Shown: positions 1 through 13,718, numbered from the stretch's first letter. The stretch: DNA of 64,000 nt from Arcuatula senhousia (GCA_963971305.1 OZ020303.1:16737184-16801183), one strand, 5' to 3'. Notes: a model not told the origin generated them from the letters alone. Program-made: numbers and translations.

Positions 1-606
1 CATTTTGATCAGAAAGAGAAGAAGTCAGATCTTTATACGCTCCCGAAGGGAGTGATAATGATAGAGATCATCAGTGTCAATATTTTTGTATAAGAAAATG
101 AAAACTAAGTTTAATTATCTCTCTCAGAATAAACCTACCGTCACAGTCAATGCCCCAATATCCAGGGCAACGTAGTACTATGAGCTGAATTTTCCTTCAA
201 TGGCTGGTTTAGCACGCTTGTTTTAATTCCCGAACTTTCAGCGTCTTTTTAACGCTTTTTTCTTTGAAAATTTCCGACGTCATTAACCGAACAAATGATC
301 CACAAGTAAAGCTAGTTTAGTTTTATTTTATTAAATATTTCAATGAAACGTATTATAAACATTTTAAAATTCTTTTAGGCTTGAGAAATATACAAATATA
401 TAGTGTATATTGCAACATCGGGAGCGTCACAGGTTAAACCTGCCTCATATCAAAATTTTGTACAATTTGTCATTTTTACGACAGGGTTGTTTTTTGACAA
501 TTCATTCAAAACTGACGTGTCGAGCGAAGAACTGGAAACTGAAAAATATCTATACATACAATAAAATGAGTAAATAAACCGACAGTGAAAAAAAGAATTA
601 AAAAAC
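1..606. other. No gene or repeat recognised
   Basis: AT-rich sequence. I see no convincing exon, repeat or RNA structure. Confidence 0.5.
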
Positions 607-1518
607 AAGAGTTAACACTAAAGTATGTCTCGCCTGCCGGCACCATCAAAAACAATTATTCTTTCTTACTTCCACTATATTTTGAATTTACATGGATTTT
701 CAGTTTCTGAGATCAAAAGATGTTTATAGAACCTAAACATTGCAAATATATGCAATAAAAATAATCAAAGTCACTCAAACGGAAAATCAAGGTCTAGGTC
801 AAAAGATGAGGATGTAACTGTGCTAAGCTACTACTGGGACATATGCATACCAAGTTTCATCAACCTAGGACTTATAGTTCTTGAGATATGGAGTTGCTCG
901 CAAAACTTTTCCATTGCTATTATATGTATTGAAAATTGTCAAAGTCACTCAACCGAAAAATCAAGGTCAAGGTCAAAAGATGGGGATGCAACTGTGCTGA
1001 GCTACCACTGGGGCATACCCATACCAAGTTTTATCAACCTAGGACCTATAGTTCTTGAGATATGGAGGTGCTCATAAAACTTTTCCATTGCTATTATATG
1101 TATTGAAAATTGTCAAAGTCACTCAAACGAAAAATCAAGGTCAAGGTCAAAAGATGGGGATGCAACTGTGCTAAGCTACTACTGGGACATATGCATACCA
1201 AGTTTCATCAACCTAGGACTTATAGTTCTTGAGATATGGAGGTGCTCGCAAAATTTTTCCGTTGCTATTATATGTATTGAAAATTGTCAAAGTCACTCAA
1301 CCGAAAAATCAAGATCAATGTCAAAAGATGGGGATGCAACTGTGCTAAGCTACTACTGGGGCATACCCATACCAAGTATCATCAACCCAGGACCTATAGT
1401 TCTTGAGATATGGAGGTGCTCATAAAACTTTTCCAAAAAGTTAACGCCGCCGTCGTCGCCGCCGCCGCCGCCGGTAAAGTAACACCTATGTCCCGCTCTG
1501 CTTCGCAGGCGAGACAAA
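607..1518 (+). mobile_element. 174-bp tandem-core element, copy 1
   Basis: Four core units start at 765, 939, 1113 and 1287 (174 bp apart). A leader has GTATGTCTCGCCTGC near 623. After the core come GTTAACGCCGCCG and a CGCCGC run (1439-1472), then a hairpin CTGC-TTC-GCAG and GGCGAGAC. The leader and end share the inverted TGTCTCGCCTGC. Because 174 is a multiple of three, the units create long but meaningless ORFs. Resembles bivalve pearl/Helentron-type elements; that class is inferred. Confidence 0.75.
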
Positions 1519-1640
1519 AATTATAAAATTAAGATTGCATACTAACAATATTGAAAGAGTTATTATCTATTTGATAGATAACTTATCCGATGACACTTTG
1601 GCGCTTTAAAAAACTGATAGAGTTCAAAGACTTCACTTTT

Positions 1641-1911
1641 TAGGGAGCAACCATTTGATTTTTATGGGGGGATATTTTCTTTTCCTGCCTTTTCGCTTTC
1701 GGAATAAGTCGAGCCTGGATTTTTTTTCGCGCGCAATTTTTTTTTTTTTTTTTTGAAGCGACTATAAATTTTTCAGCCAAAAATACCATCCTGCCTTTTT
1801 TATACTCAAAGCACTATCCTGCCGTTTTATTTCTGGATTTTTGCCATCCTGCCTTTTTATTTCAAATTTCACCATAGCCCCCCCCCTAAAAATCAAATGG
1901 TCGCTCCCTTA
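1641..1911. mobile_element. Short foldback MITE
   Basis: Inverted ends TAGGGAGCAACCATTTGATT (1641) and AATCAAATGGTCGCTCCCTTA (about 1891-1911) with a T-rich centre. Same end type as 52203-52467 and 59621-60413. Confidence 0.65.
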
Positions 1912-2208
1912 GAAAGAACGTCACAAGTATTTTATGGTACGTTACGCAATCCATTTACATATAATTCGTTAACTAGGGATCCTTACAAACATACATTTAT
2001 AAATAAATGATGATTTGTTCCTCCTTAAAAGTATTCTTTGGTGTTTTCTGATGTTCTGTGATAAAATTCAGTGAACGGAAGACCCACGGAATTATTGAGG
2101 ACCACGGAATTATTGAAACAAAAATAAAAAAAATATAATTGTGTGTGCATCTTAGCCAAAAACATCTTTCAGGTAACGGTACTACACGTGTACTTGTATA
2201 TGTACACG

Positions 2209-2400
2209 CGCTTCTATTCGGAGTCTACAGGCGGTAGGTACGCGCTTTTCTATTCGGAGTCTACAGGCGGCAGGCACGCGCGCTTGTATTTGGAACATAC
2301 AGGTTCCAGGTGCAAGCGCTTGTATTTGGAATCTACAGGCTTTAGATACACGCGCTTGTATTTGGAGTCTACAGGTTCCGATACATGCAGGTATTTAGAG
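2209..2400 (+). repeat. 36-bp minisatellite, about 5 units
   Basis: Units of CGCTTGTATTTGGAGTCTAC plus AGG..., drifting between copies. The ORFs on both strands here are repeat artefacts. Confidence 0.7.
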
Positions 2401-4889
2401 TCATTGCCGTTAAAAAAAATGTTTAGGCAAGCAGAAAAAAAAACAAGGCACCAATAGTTTGATCCAGGAAGCGGGGGCGGGATGCGCCCCTCCCTCTCTT
2501 GCAAGAAAAATGGGTTGCATATGAAGAAAATCATAGTGAGCCCCTCTTAGCTGGTCAATGGACTAACTATTTTGTATTCCATATGTATAGTCAGTATGAA
2601 TGAAAAAAAAAATGTTTATCAAAAAGTTAACACAAAACGTTGTACTGTCATGAATTAACCAAATATATCATATTATCTTATATTACTGAATAAAATATTG
2701 ATCTTATGTTCTTAGTAAGTTAAAAGTTTTCTCTGACAATTTAAGAGGGTGGGTAAGTGGGTTCCTGGTCCCGAGTTCCCCAAATATAAAAAGATGATTC
2801 CCGAGTTCCAGTTAATCTTTTTATGATTCTCGCGTTCATTTTTGCCGTTCCCGGTACGTCCGAAATACCGATTTTAAAAATGGATAATCTTTCATATACA
2901 GGTCTATGATCAATGTCATAGACAAGTTTATTAAATAGATTTGCAACTATATCACTGGTTGATAAATAAGAGTTAGTTATTTTTCTTACTCCTTTTATGC
3001 CTTTATTTCTATGGAATTAATCAGAATAAAATACATAAACAGAACAAAGAATATGGAATATCTGTGTGAAAATTTTATTTAATTTGGATGAGAAATAAAC
3101 TTTTTGTGACAATTTAAATTGAAAACGTTACAAAATTTTGCAAACTAGTGTATTTTCATGAAAACTAGGGTTGCATGGACTCTATGGAAACTCCTCTATA
3201 AGTGCCAAAATGTTACAAAAGTTATTTTAACACATGTAAAATCTGAAAACATTTAAGGATGGCTGTAAAAAAAATCATTTAAAAATCTTAAATGGTTTTT
3301 GAGATAATACAGTATAAAATTGAACTTTTCAAATTGTTTATTTTGTTAAATTCTTGTTTATTTGCATGAGATATTGTGAGATTTCACCAATTTGCAAATC
3401 TATTTAATTTTATATACAGATCTATGTCAATGTTAAACATTCTTTTTATTTAATAAGTTCTATACGTTTAATCTACAGATCCATTATTAATACCACTGTC
3501 TAACCATGACTTAAAAAGTGTCGAGATGACTCATTAATGGGGACGAAACAACCAGAAAATACATCTTAAACGTGCTCTTATTCCTGGTTAAGCTGTTTAA
3601 GAACCAAATAACCACGTGGTTAAGACTAACTTTTAAAAAAACAATTAACCATAAAATTGTTTTAAACCAGGTTAATGGTTCAGAATAGAAAAACAGGCCT
3701 TAAATTAGATTGAAATTAAGTTGTGTTTATAACCATACCTTAATTTACACCGATGGTTTCTTTTTCTAATGATACCGATATTCATTAATATTCACCAATG
3801 AGCGTTTGATGACAAATTATTACATGATAACATTCAAATTCACCAAAATTAAAAAAAAATATATTGAATAAACTCCATTACTCACCATTGGCATATGAAC
3901 TCATCTGAAAAGTGTTACGTAAAATACAGTAAACATATTGTTACATCATCAAATTAGCAAAAAGATTTTATCTGGAAGGAACTTTCACCAAACTACAAAA
4001 AGAGGGCTTTTTCACGGTTCCCTATAACGTTCGTTAAATAATGTAATAAAGTTAACCACCACAAACCCCTCCTCCCAAGAAGAGAAATGCAAAAGAATAA
4101 TTAGTATATGACGAAGATGACACGAAAAATAACAAATAACGATATATTAATAATGTTAGGGGGGAAATACATACAAAAAGCACAAATTTCGAAGAAAAAA
4201 ATTAAAAGGTCAAGTATTAGTTTCAGGTTGATTTACATTCGGAATTGCACAGGAAAAAAAATAATAGTGCCAAAATTTTTAAACATTTCCCGAGATTAAC
4301 AAAACAAAATAAATCGGCCAAAAAAACTGAAACAAGAACATGGACTTTTACAAAAAAAAATGTTCCATGACTATCATAATATTATCAAACTTACCTTTGT
4401 TAATATAACGCATGATATAACAAACAAAATCCATAAACAGGCAATATTTCGCAGCATTCTCAAACTTTATCTCTTTCATTAAAATTTCATTAAAAGTACA
4501 TTAACAGTTCACAAGTAACGATAAACAATTGTTCTATTGTATGAGTTTTTCTTTAAAGTCATCGCAATAAGTGTTAAAACTTAATTGATACTTGCAGTTT
4601 ATAGTCATCTTCCTCATTGGTACCCTTTAACAAAGATGAAAAAGCATAGTCAAGTAAGCTAATTATTCCATATTAGTTTGACATTCTTTTGATATTCTTT
4701 TAACATAAATCTGATATGCTTATGATATTTATTCAACATTTAGACATAGGGCAAAAATCCGGTATTTTTCCATTGATGTAAAATACATAGCAGTTAGCCT
4801 TTAAAACAGGACTAATTAATTTATCAAATGTTGTAATTAGTTCGATTTTGATAATTTTTGCATAGAATATAATATACATTTGAAACAAA
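2401..4889. other. AT-rich DNA without recognised features
   Basis: Only short chance ORFs (for example 4108-4299). 2757-2870 has GTTCCCGAGTTCC-type words suggesting an old repeat, but no boundaries are visible. Confidence 0.45.
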
Positions 4890-5240
4890 ACAAAAACATT
4901 TCTTATCGTACCTAACAGTCGAAATAATCGGTTATGAAATCAAATCCTTTCTTATCGTACCTCACATCCGATATCCTCGGTTCTGAAATCAAATCCTTTT
5001 TTATTGTACCTCACAGTCGATATCCTTGGTTCTGAGTTTTAATCATTATTTATCGTACCTCACGGTCGATATCATCGGTTCTGAATTCAAATACTTTATA
5101 GAATACCTCACAGTCGATATCCTCGGTTCTGAAATCGAATCCTTTCTTATCGTAACTCACAGTCGATATCCTCGGTTCTGAAATTAAATCCTTTCTTATC
5201 GTACCTCACAGTCGATATCCTTGGTTTTAATCCTTTCTAA
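4890..5240 (+). repeat. About 49-bp minisatellite, 7 units
   Basis: Units contain CTTATCGTACCTCACAGTCG followed by ATATCCTCGGTTCTG. The CGATATCCTCGG part also occurs in the 382-family repeats. Units abut with no spacers, so this is not a CRISPR. Confidence 0.75.
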
Positions 5241-5910
5241 GCTGTTTTATGTTACAAGTTGTTCGATATGACTATGAGTTGATTTTTAGCTAAATCAGTG
5301 TTCATTTTCTATGATTCTGTTGTTACACATGCTTTGATACTTTAAACTCGTGAAAGTCGTACACAACAGATAGACTATAAAGAGATGTGGAATAAGTGAA
5401 CGCAACACAACCAACATAAAGAAATGGCAATTTTAAAAAAAAAATCACAATTGAAAACAGCCAGTCTTCAACATTACCAGAGGTCGCTGCTGGGCGTCTT
5501 GCAGTGGTCCAAGACTAAAAAAATAATACATAAGATTCAAAACAAATTCCAAAATTATCAATGAAAGACCCATTTCAGGACATAGAACAATAAACAAAAG
5601 ATGTCAGGGAAAAACAAAAACTGTGACAAAGATTCCTGGCTTAGGACAGGCACATATAAAATGAGGCAGGGTTAAACAAGCTTTTTAGGCCCAACCTTTC
5701 CCCTATTGATAATTTTGTACAAAGCACAAAAATAAAACTCGTAGTTACTGACATCTAGTTAAGAAGCATTTATCAAGTGATGTTAAAAATCAAACAAATC
5801 GATTCTAGATCATATCACTTCAAACAATTAATGATTTAGTGTAATGTCATCACACAAAACCGATATACCCGATCGCTGTAATGCTTAAAAGTAATATTAT
5901 AGTAAACAAG

Positions 5911-7370
5911 AGGCTCCCAGGAGCCTGAATCGCTCACCTGAACTACACAGATACATATATTTTGTAGATATGATTGTGCTTAACCATATGAGATTTAAAT
6001 ATCTGAAATATCTTAGTTTTCAAGATATTGGGCTTAATAAGTGCAAAATTTGTGAAAAATTACAAAAAGGACAATAACTCCCACATCAGCAGTCAGATCT
6101 TTTCTGAAATTTCAGGACAGGTAGATCTTAATATGCTGATCACTTTTGATTCTTGCACAATTTTGATATCTGGAAACCAGTTTTGAGTTATTAGCAAAAC
6201 ATGAAATTTACCCCTATGTTCTATTTTTAGCCATGGAACGATAGAGTTGTAGCATATAAGCTATTAAACAAGTGTGCCAAGTTAAGGTTCAGTTGGTCTA
6301 AGGGTGTCAGACAAGTTAATCTTTGAAATTCAAGGGAAAAATAATGAAAATTGGTGAATTTTGTTGTTTAAAAAACAATAACTCCTAAAAGAAATGGTCC
6401 TACAGCTTGGACCTAAAAAGTGTAGATCTTGATGTGCTTAGTCATATGCAATTTAAATTTTTGAAATATCTTGTATAGTTTTCAAGATATATGGCTAAAT
6501 AAGTGAAAAAAATGAAAAAATCCAGAAAAAGGGCAATTACTCCTACATCAATTGTTGGATCTTCTTGAAACTTTCATAGCAGGTAGATCTTTGGATGCTG
6601 ATCACTTTTGTTTCCATCCAAATTTTGATATCTGTAACTATATTTGAGTAATTAGCAAAAAAACTGCAATTTACCCCTATGTTCTATTTTTAGCCATGAC
6701 GGCCATATTTTTTGACGAATCAAAAATCCGAACTATATAATTGTACAATTTGTACTATTAAACAACTGTGCCAAGTTTGGTTGAAGTTGGTTGTATGGGT
6801 AGGGTGTCAGACAAGTTAATCTTTGAAATTCAGGGGAAAGGTAATGAAAAATGGTAAATTTTGACACTTTAAGGGCCATAACTCCTAAAAGAAATGGTTC
6901 TACAATTTTGACCTTATTATATGAAATGTAGATCTTGATGTGCTTAATCATATGCAATTTGAATTTTTAAAATATCTTGTATAGTTTTCAAGATATAGGG
7001 CTAAATAAGTGCAAAATTTTGAAAATATCCAGAAAAAGGGCAATAACTCCTACATTGGTTGCTGGATCTTCTTGAAAATTTCTGGGCAGGTAGATCTTGA
7101 GGTGCTGATCACTTTTACCATATGCCAGAATTTTGATATCTATAACAGTTTTTTGAGTAATTTGCCAAAAAACTGCAATTTACCCCTATGTTCTATATTT
7201 AGCCATGGCGGCCATGTTTTTTTACGAATCAAAAATCCGAACAATTTTGTACACATAATGCTACTAAACAACTGTACCAAGTTTGATTGCAATTACATTT
7301 ATAGTGTCGGACAAGTTAACGTTTGAAAAATTGTTAACAGACGACGACGACGGACGCTAAGTGATGGTAT
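5911..7370 (+). mobile_element. Repeat element with about 460-bp cores, copy 1
   Basis: Starts with the hairpin GGCTCCCAGGAGCC and GAATCGCTCACCTGA. Contains about three core units, each with CCCCTATGTTCTATTTTTAG followed by CCATG. Ends with GTTAACAGACGACGACGACG and GACGCTAAGTGATGG. Same family as 47345-48836. Confidence 0.7.
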
Positions 7371-7639
7371 AAAAATTAGATTTTTTTTTCATGTCTTGTA
7401 CGTGATTTATATCCGTTCAAACATTTTTTTTGGGGCATTTTTATTCAGAGCTGCATTATAAGATATTTGGTGGAAGCCAGATTCACCCAGATAAGACGTT
7501 TTACACGATGACATCAAAATGTGTGCTTGTGAATTTTGTGGCTTGAGGAGTAAAGGAGAACAGTAAAATTAGCCGAAAGTAAAGTGTAAAAAATTTGTGT
7601 ATCAGATGTTGCGTTATTAAAGGAATCATGATACGTCAT

Positions 7640-7880
7640 TAAAAACAACAAATCAGTTGCGATACGAAGTATCCAAAAACCAAAAGCTGAGTGTTGCCAC
7701 AAAAAAGGGAAGTAGACTATGGGAGAGTTAAAGTCATCACGCTTGTCATGAAATTTGTACAAAGCATTTCTTTGGGTGTCGCTTTTGACGTAAATCAAAA
7801 CATGAAGCAGACTTTCTAGAATCTGTAATCTTAATACCACGTACATGAGAATAAACGATATGCAAAAAGAAGTCACCAAA
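7640..7880 (-). pseudogene. Reverse-transcriptase fragment (post-RT region)
   Basis: The minus strand encodes FHDKRDDFNSPIVYFPFLWQ, matching the DKRDDFNFPIVNFPFL segment that follows RT domains in a family I have seen widely in molluscs and cnidarians. Frame then breaks. Confidence 0.55.
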
Positions 7881-8464
7881 TCGAGGATTGTTGTGAAACA
7901 AAAATCATCAATTTAACGGGATGAGAGAATAAAGGCTAGATAAAACCTTAGTAAGTCTAGAAAAAAAAACCAAATACATGTATGTAAATGTGAATTAATA
8001 TGATGTATGTTTAGAAAATAAACAAATGTGTTATTGTTTTGGTCCTTAGTTTCAAGTCTACATTCCCGTTCCTTACATCGTGTCCTTCTTTGTATCATAG
8101 AAAGAAGCAAAGAGGCACTAATGGGGGCATTCAAGTGTCAAAAGTCCGAATGGCGACGACAAAACCAGTATTTAAACATGAACATGCTGAAGCACACCGT
8201 CGCTCTGCCAATTGTAAATTCAGCGTGTCAAATCCGGTAAAGGAAAACAAAACCAAAACCCAATGACAACATTCATCTGAGAGATAGAAATCCCATATAA
8301 ATTTGTCTGACCGTAAAGCAAAATAATCTTGTGTTAGCAATTTTTGTGCCAGACGAGACGCTCTTCAAGAGAAATCGATGTTAGTCCCACAAGCTCTGGA
8401 ATAAAGAATCAGTTGTTGAGATATATAAGTCCCTAAGCTGTAGAGGACGATATGTTGCTACACA

Positions 8465-8615
8465 TAAAGGGAAAGTTGACGACTGGAAAGTTAAAGTCAT
8501 CACGTTTGTCATAGAGCTGTGTTGAACATTTTCCTTGGGGGTCTATTTGGAGATGTAGATCGAAATATGAGCAGACTTCCTAGAATCCTTTAATCATTAT
8601 CTCTAGTTCTTTAGG
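8465..8615 (-). pseudogene. Short decayed copy of the same RT-linked region
   Basis: The nucleotide sequence parallels the 35.9-kb copy (AAAGTTAAAGTCATCACGTT, GGGGGTCTATTTGGAGATGT) but has stops. A similar trace lies at 9660-9750. Confidence 0.4.
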
Positions 8616-9522
8616 ATATATAAGATTGAGATAGTCTACAAATTGAAATTTGTTCAGAGAAAGACCATAATCAATATAACGGAACGTGAGGTTAAAAGGA
8701 TTAGGAATTGAAAGAAATGTGAGGTGGCTACTAATTTAACCTTCGTTTGATACACCCTTTAAAGGTTCAATTATTATTTGGAATTTGTTTTATAACAGGG
8801 TTTCTATATAACTGGACATTCATTTGTTATTTGTTGCAAATGTCTTACCTAATATGATAAAAGTTAAGAAATATGAATACATGTATAGGTTTTGTTTTTG
8901 TTTTTGGTCTTTCTGAAATGTTTACTAAGGGACTAAAATATTAAAGATGTGCACCTAATTTTTAGACGATTTAATTTATATAAAACAATTTCATCTTTTT
9001 CTATGGAGCGACGTAGACCCAGACATTTATTGGTCTTCATATGAAGCAAAGTTGCATTCAGCATTAATCCGAAACGGCAAAAACCGGTGGACATAAAATC
9101 CTCACACAAAAAACAAAACCAAAACAAACAAACAAACATACACAACAACCAGACAACAACCTGAACAAAAGTCAGAACAAGAGTGAACTCAGGAGCCTCG
9201 GAAGAGTAAATAGTTCCTGCTTGCTACAGCACACCCGTCACATTGCTAACGATCGATTAAGTGTCAATAAGGTGACAAAATTTAAAACCATTATGTCAGA
9301 CCAATATCTGTGCTGACCAGAGAGATAGATATCTCGTATTTGTCTACAAGCACACGATGTCTTCTGTTTAATTTCTTGATCGACCGACCACGACATTATT
9401 AACTTGATCCTGTGTTATCAATTTGCCTGTCAGATGTGATGCACTATCAAGGAAGTCACACTACTCCCCTCAAACTCTGGAATAACGAACCAGTTGTAAT
9501 AAGTAAGCTCCATATATAGGTT

Positions 9523-9664
9523 GCTGTGGCGGATCCAGAAATTTTCAAACATGGGAGGGGGGCGCAATTATGAAAAAAACCTTCGAGACATCTTGTTTCA
9601 TACAGTTCCTTTACCAATCTTTTTTTGTCAAACGGTGGGAGGGGGCACCCTAGATCCGCCTTTG
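9523..9664. mobile_element. MITE with GGCGGATCCAG-type ends, copy 1
   Basis: Ends GTGGCGGATCCAG and TAGATCCGCCTTTG flank G-rich and C-rich inner stretches. Same family at 40384-40563 and 44207-44378. Superfamily not determined. Confidence 0.55.
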
Positions 9665-9817
9665 GGTGTACAAATTGGAAAGTTGAAGGTTGGAAAGTTG
9701 ATGCCATTACGTTTTTCATAGAGCTTTGTATATAGGTTTCATAGTCTTTATAGTGTCTCGACTCCGAGATATAAATCATACATTTCGACAACAAAGTGGC
9801 TACGATTACCTGGATTT

Positions 9818-11120
9818 ACCTGGAAAAGTAACAATAAGAAAAAAAAAATTGTTACCTGACGCCGGAAGTCAAAGTAAAGTATTAACCGGTCCACGGATGC
9901 GGACCTGTTTTTATTTAAGTAACAATAAGAAATTTTCTTATTGTTACCGCTCGTTATTTTTACCCGAAAATGTGTTTACTTACAACGAAATTCTTGTTTA
10001 TTATTTATTAGCTTATTTTAATACACATGATACGGTCACATGACAACAATAATAAAATTTGAATTAGGATGAATTTAATTGCCAAGTTATGTCATTTTTG
10101 TTTACATTTCCTACACATCCAGTAGGTTGCTTTGGGTGGATTTTTAAGTCCGACACATGACAGATGATACCATTCCAGGCAACCATCACAAACAATGGAG
10201 GCCTGAATATGGACATCATGACTTCTGTGCATGTCTTTGAGTTTTATACTTTACTCGAACTTCTTTTATAAAGTTTAACAAATTTGGTTTCTTGGAACGA
10301 ATTTAACTTCTTTTCAAATTCGATAAGTGAATTGAATTTTTCTCCAATTGAAAAATTTACCACCGGTATCTCGGAAGCCATTTTGATGTGTACAAGCCCT
10401 GACATATCGAATTAGTTGTGAAATATAGACACCGTATGCAGGTGACGTTGGTGTGTTACTTTCCAGGTTAGGAACATTAATAATTTTTAAATTAAAATCG
10501 TCTCTTTTATCGTATATTTTTGAACTTAGATGACCACCCGGGTCAAATTCGAGATGTAGATCCAAGAATGATATAAAGCAAGTGGATTCTGTGGTTTCTT
10601 TAATTTCTAGTTCTGGAGGGTATATTGAAGGAATCCATCTGCAAACGACGAGTTATTGACAGAGAGGACGTCATCAATATATCTGAAAGTGAGATTAAAT
10701 GACCTTGCCTCTTTCATCTTCTTGTTCTTTTCGAGTTCCTGAAGAAATTCAGACTCGTAAGAGTATTAAAACAGACCAAATGAATTAACCTGGCGATATT
10801 AAAGAAAAGACGGTGTTTCATTATATGGATTTTCATGACCACAGTTCAAGTCACCGGTGATTTTATAAGTTAGAATAAATAATTGTTTATTTCAAGTTTT
10901 CAATTACAGAAATATTATGAAATGTACATATTGTTAATAATATTCTGAAATACAAGAATAGTCTAATTCATATAATCAGGTAACAATAACGCCAGGTAAC
11001 AATAAAAAAACCAACTTATTGTTACTTAAAACAGGTCCGCGTCCGTTACACGGTTTTCGATTAGTCAGTTCTTCCGGTGTCAGGTAACAATATTTTTTTC
11101 TTATTGTTACTTTTCCAGGT
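9818..11120. mobile_element. 1.3-kb element with about 130-bp inverted ends
   Basis: Left arm from ACCTGGAAAAGTAACAATAAG, right arm ending CTTATTGTTACTTTTCCAGGT. Arms share TTGTTACCTGAC, CCGGAAG and GCGGACCTGTTTT in inverted order, and themselves contain GTAACAATAAG palindromes. The interior has an RT remnant on the minus strand. Confidence 0.65.
10314..10700 (-). pseudogene. Reverse-transcriptase remnant with YIDD box
   Basis: The minus strand reads FRYIDDVLSVNNSSF near 10680 (RT motif C, Y-x-D-D). After a frameshift it reads DLHLEFDPGGHLSSKIYDKR and AYGVYISQLIRYVRAC. Clearly an RT-derived piece with breaks. Whether Penelope-like or LINE is not resolved. Confidence 0.65.
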
Positions 11121-11229
11121 AACTCTATCCAGTGCTTTTCGACAACCCATTTAATATTGGAATCCAAAACATGGACTCGGTGTGTATTTCGTCAACAGAA
11201 AAATAGGGCATGTAATGGGACATTAAATG

Positions 11230-12185
11230 ATACCCCGCCACGATATAATATCAAAAGTTCATAAAATTTGATTTCAAAGTGGCCTATCTCGAAAACTATT
11301 TTTCGGATCATGCTGGAAATTGAACTTGACCTGTATTTTATTGTACTTAATAGGTGTACAAAATATCATTTGAATCCCATGACGCGTTTTCAAGTCATTG
11401 GTCGGAAACTAAAAATTTCATGAAATTTGATTTTTCAAAGTGGCCTATCTCGAAAACTATTTTTTGGATCATGGTAAAAATCAAACTTGACCTGTATTTT
11501 ATTGTACATAACAGCTGTGCAAAATATCATTCAAATCCTTTGACGCGTTTTCAAGTTATTGGTCGGAAACTCAAAATTTCATGAAATTTGATTTTTCAAA
11601 GTGGCCTATCTCGAAAACTATTTTTTGGATCATGCTGGAAATCGAACTTGACCTGTATTTTATTGTACTAAACAGCTTACTTAACAGGTGTACAAAATAT
11701 CATTTGAATCCCATGACGCGTTTTCAAGTCATTGGTCGGAAACTAAAAATTTCATGAAATTTGATTTTTCAAAGTGGCCTATCTCGAAAACTATTTTTTG
11801 GATCATGGTAAAAATCGAACTTGACCTGTATTTTATTGTACATAACAGCTGTGCAAAATATCATTCAAATCCTTTGACGCGTTTTCAAGTTATTGGTCGG
11901 AAACTCAAAATTTCATGAAATTTGATTTTTCAAAGTGGCCTATCTCGAAAACTATTTTTTGGATCATGCTGGAAATCGAACTTGACCTGTATTTTATTGT
12001 ACTAAAAAGCTGTGCAAAATATCATTCAAATCCTTTGACGCGTTTTCAAGTTATTGGTCGGAAACCTTCGGGGGACGGACAGACAGACGGACAGACAGAC
12101 GGACAGACAGACGGACGGACGGACAGACACCGAAAAAAACTGAGGGTATAACATAATACCCTGCCACTTCGTGTGGCGGGGTATA
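11230..12185 (+). mobile_element. Element with 161/173-bp tandem cores
   Basis: Left end ATACCCCGCCACGAT. Cores with GTGGCCTATCTCGAAAACTA at 11281, 11442, 11603, 11776 and 11937. A GGACAGACAGAC run at 12074-12126. Right hairpin ATACCCTGCCAC-TTCGT-GTGGCGGGGTAT. The ends are inverted copies. Core spacing alternates 161 and 173, giving a 334-bp higher-order period. Confidence 0.75.
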
Positions 12186-12244
12186 AAAACCAAAGGATAA
12201 TGTGCTGTCCTTATTTTTTCCATAATAAAAAAATAAACAACTAA

Positions 12245-13703
12245 ATTTGATTGACAAGTCCATACTTTATTTATCAAAGTTAAAATAATACTCAATACAA
12301 ATAAGAAATCTTAAATACTAGTATACTGGAATAATTCAGCTTCAAAACAGATATTTTACTTAAATGACAGAACCACAATTTCATTACTTATTCAGACTTT
12401 TCTATCCTTTGAATATTTACAGAAACAAGAAAAAATAATATATCAAGGTCATAAAAAGATTTTTAAGTACAAAATGGGATTTTATTGACATTCTTGTTGA
12501 CCTACTTCGCCCATGTGGACATATATTAAAATTATAACAAAAGTGAAGAATTTTTTGCATCACGCTGGAACAGTTTACCCTCTCGGATCATCGATGAACC
12601 CACTCATTTAAGTGGCTTAATGTTTGAAATTCTGATAGTCAAAGTAAAGTCTAGTCTTAAGGCAATATGTAAGCATTAAAATAAAATCTAAAGCATAAGA
12701 AGTCTTGTGCATATAAGTCATTGCTATAAACAATAGTTATTATATTCTATTTTTCCCTTTCTCAACACTTAATTTTCTAACCATGTTAAAAAATACAAAC
12801 AGATACATTACTATGTATATCACAAAGTAGTAAATGCATTGTGAACATACTATTGATTTGATATATAAAAATTAAAGAAATGAAACAATCAAAAATGGAC
12901 CGAGATTAATGCATTGTATATACCAAAATCTATTGGAAATCTATAAATATAGGAAAAGATAAACGTTCAAAACACATCTTTAGAGTTTTAAAATGTTTTG
13001 ATAAGCTAAAATCTCCAATTTCTTACTGCTTTAATTACATGTGTGTTTTTTTAGTCAGAAGGTTAGTATTCAAAATCTTAATAAGATACATAGCTAATGG
13101 CAACCAAATCGTAATATGGACAAACCGGTATTTAGAATGGTTATTTTTTGTTGATAACTGTAGTCTAGTTTTATTGAAACAAACATGTTTGTCATTTTGA
13201 AAATGTGTTAATACATAGTGGGCCAAGAACAAATACTACTACATTCAGCAGTTGTTGTATACTGAGACAAAGGAATGTGGTAAATTTTATATTTCTAGAC
13301 CGAAATATGTTTTAATGTAATACAAAACAATATATTTGACACTGTATGAGTAAGACATCATATATATTAATCATGTTCAAAGCACCTAGTCTATGCTTGA
13401 ACCACAGAATGTAAAAATATTTTGAAACTTGAATAACTAATATAATATCTTTAAATAAAAACATAATAAAAAAAAGGTTATTATAAAAATGTTAAAATCT
13501 CAAAGTATTTACAATATACATACAGTGATTATATCAATTTAAAATATATCATAACTCTGACCAAACTAAAGATTCTTTGCACAACTCCCTTCGTCCAATT
13601 TTCTGTCCATTATTTTGAATAATAGTATGGTGCAAGTCATAACCCAAAAAATATCGTGATGTATTTGCACAGAAATGCCTCTTGGTTTGGTTTAGCTAAA
13701 AAG
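12245..13703 (-). other. Probable 3' UTR of the aGPCR gene
   Basis: AT-rich, with no coding potential and no recognised repeat. A minus-strand AATAAA lies at 12271-12266, so cleavage is expected near 12245, just before the 11.2-12.2 kb repeat. The exact end is inferred. Confidence 0.45.
12266..12271 (-). terminator. Candidate poly(A) signal AATAAA
   Basis: Canonical hexamer on the minus strand downstream of the aGPCR stop. Such hexamers are common in AT-rich DNA; the position between the gene end and the next repeat is what makes this one plausible. Confidence 0.4.
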
Positions 13704-13718
13704 CTAATTAGTGGAGTT
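13704..13718 (-). CDS. aGPCR exon 27: last codons and stop
   Basis: After a good acceptor (TTCTTGCTTTACAG) the frame reads NSTN and stops (TAG at 13706-13704). Very short coding part, inferred from phase and splice-site quality. Confidence 0.6.
   Translation of the reverse strand, partial: NSTN

Noticed and set aside
4890..5240. CRISPR-like regular repeats
   Set aside because: Units of about 49 bp abut without unique spacers, and the surrounding DNA is plainly animal nuclear DNA.
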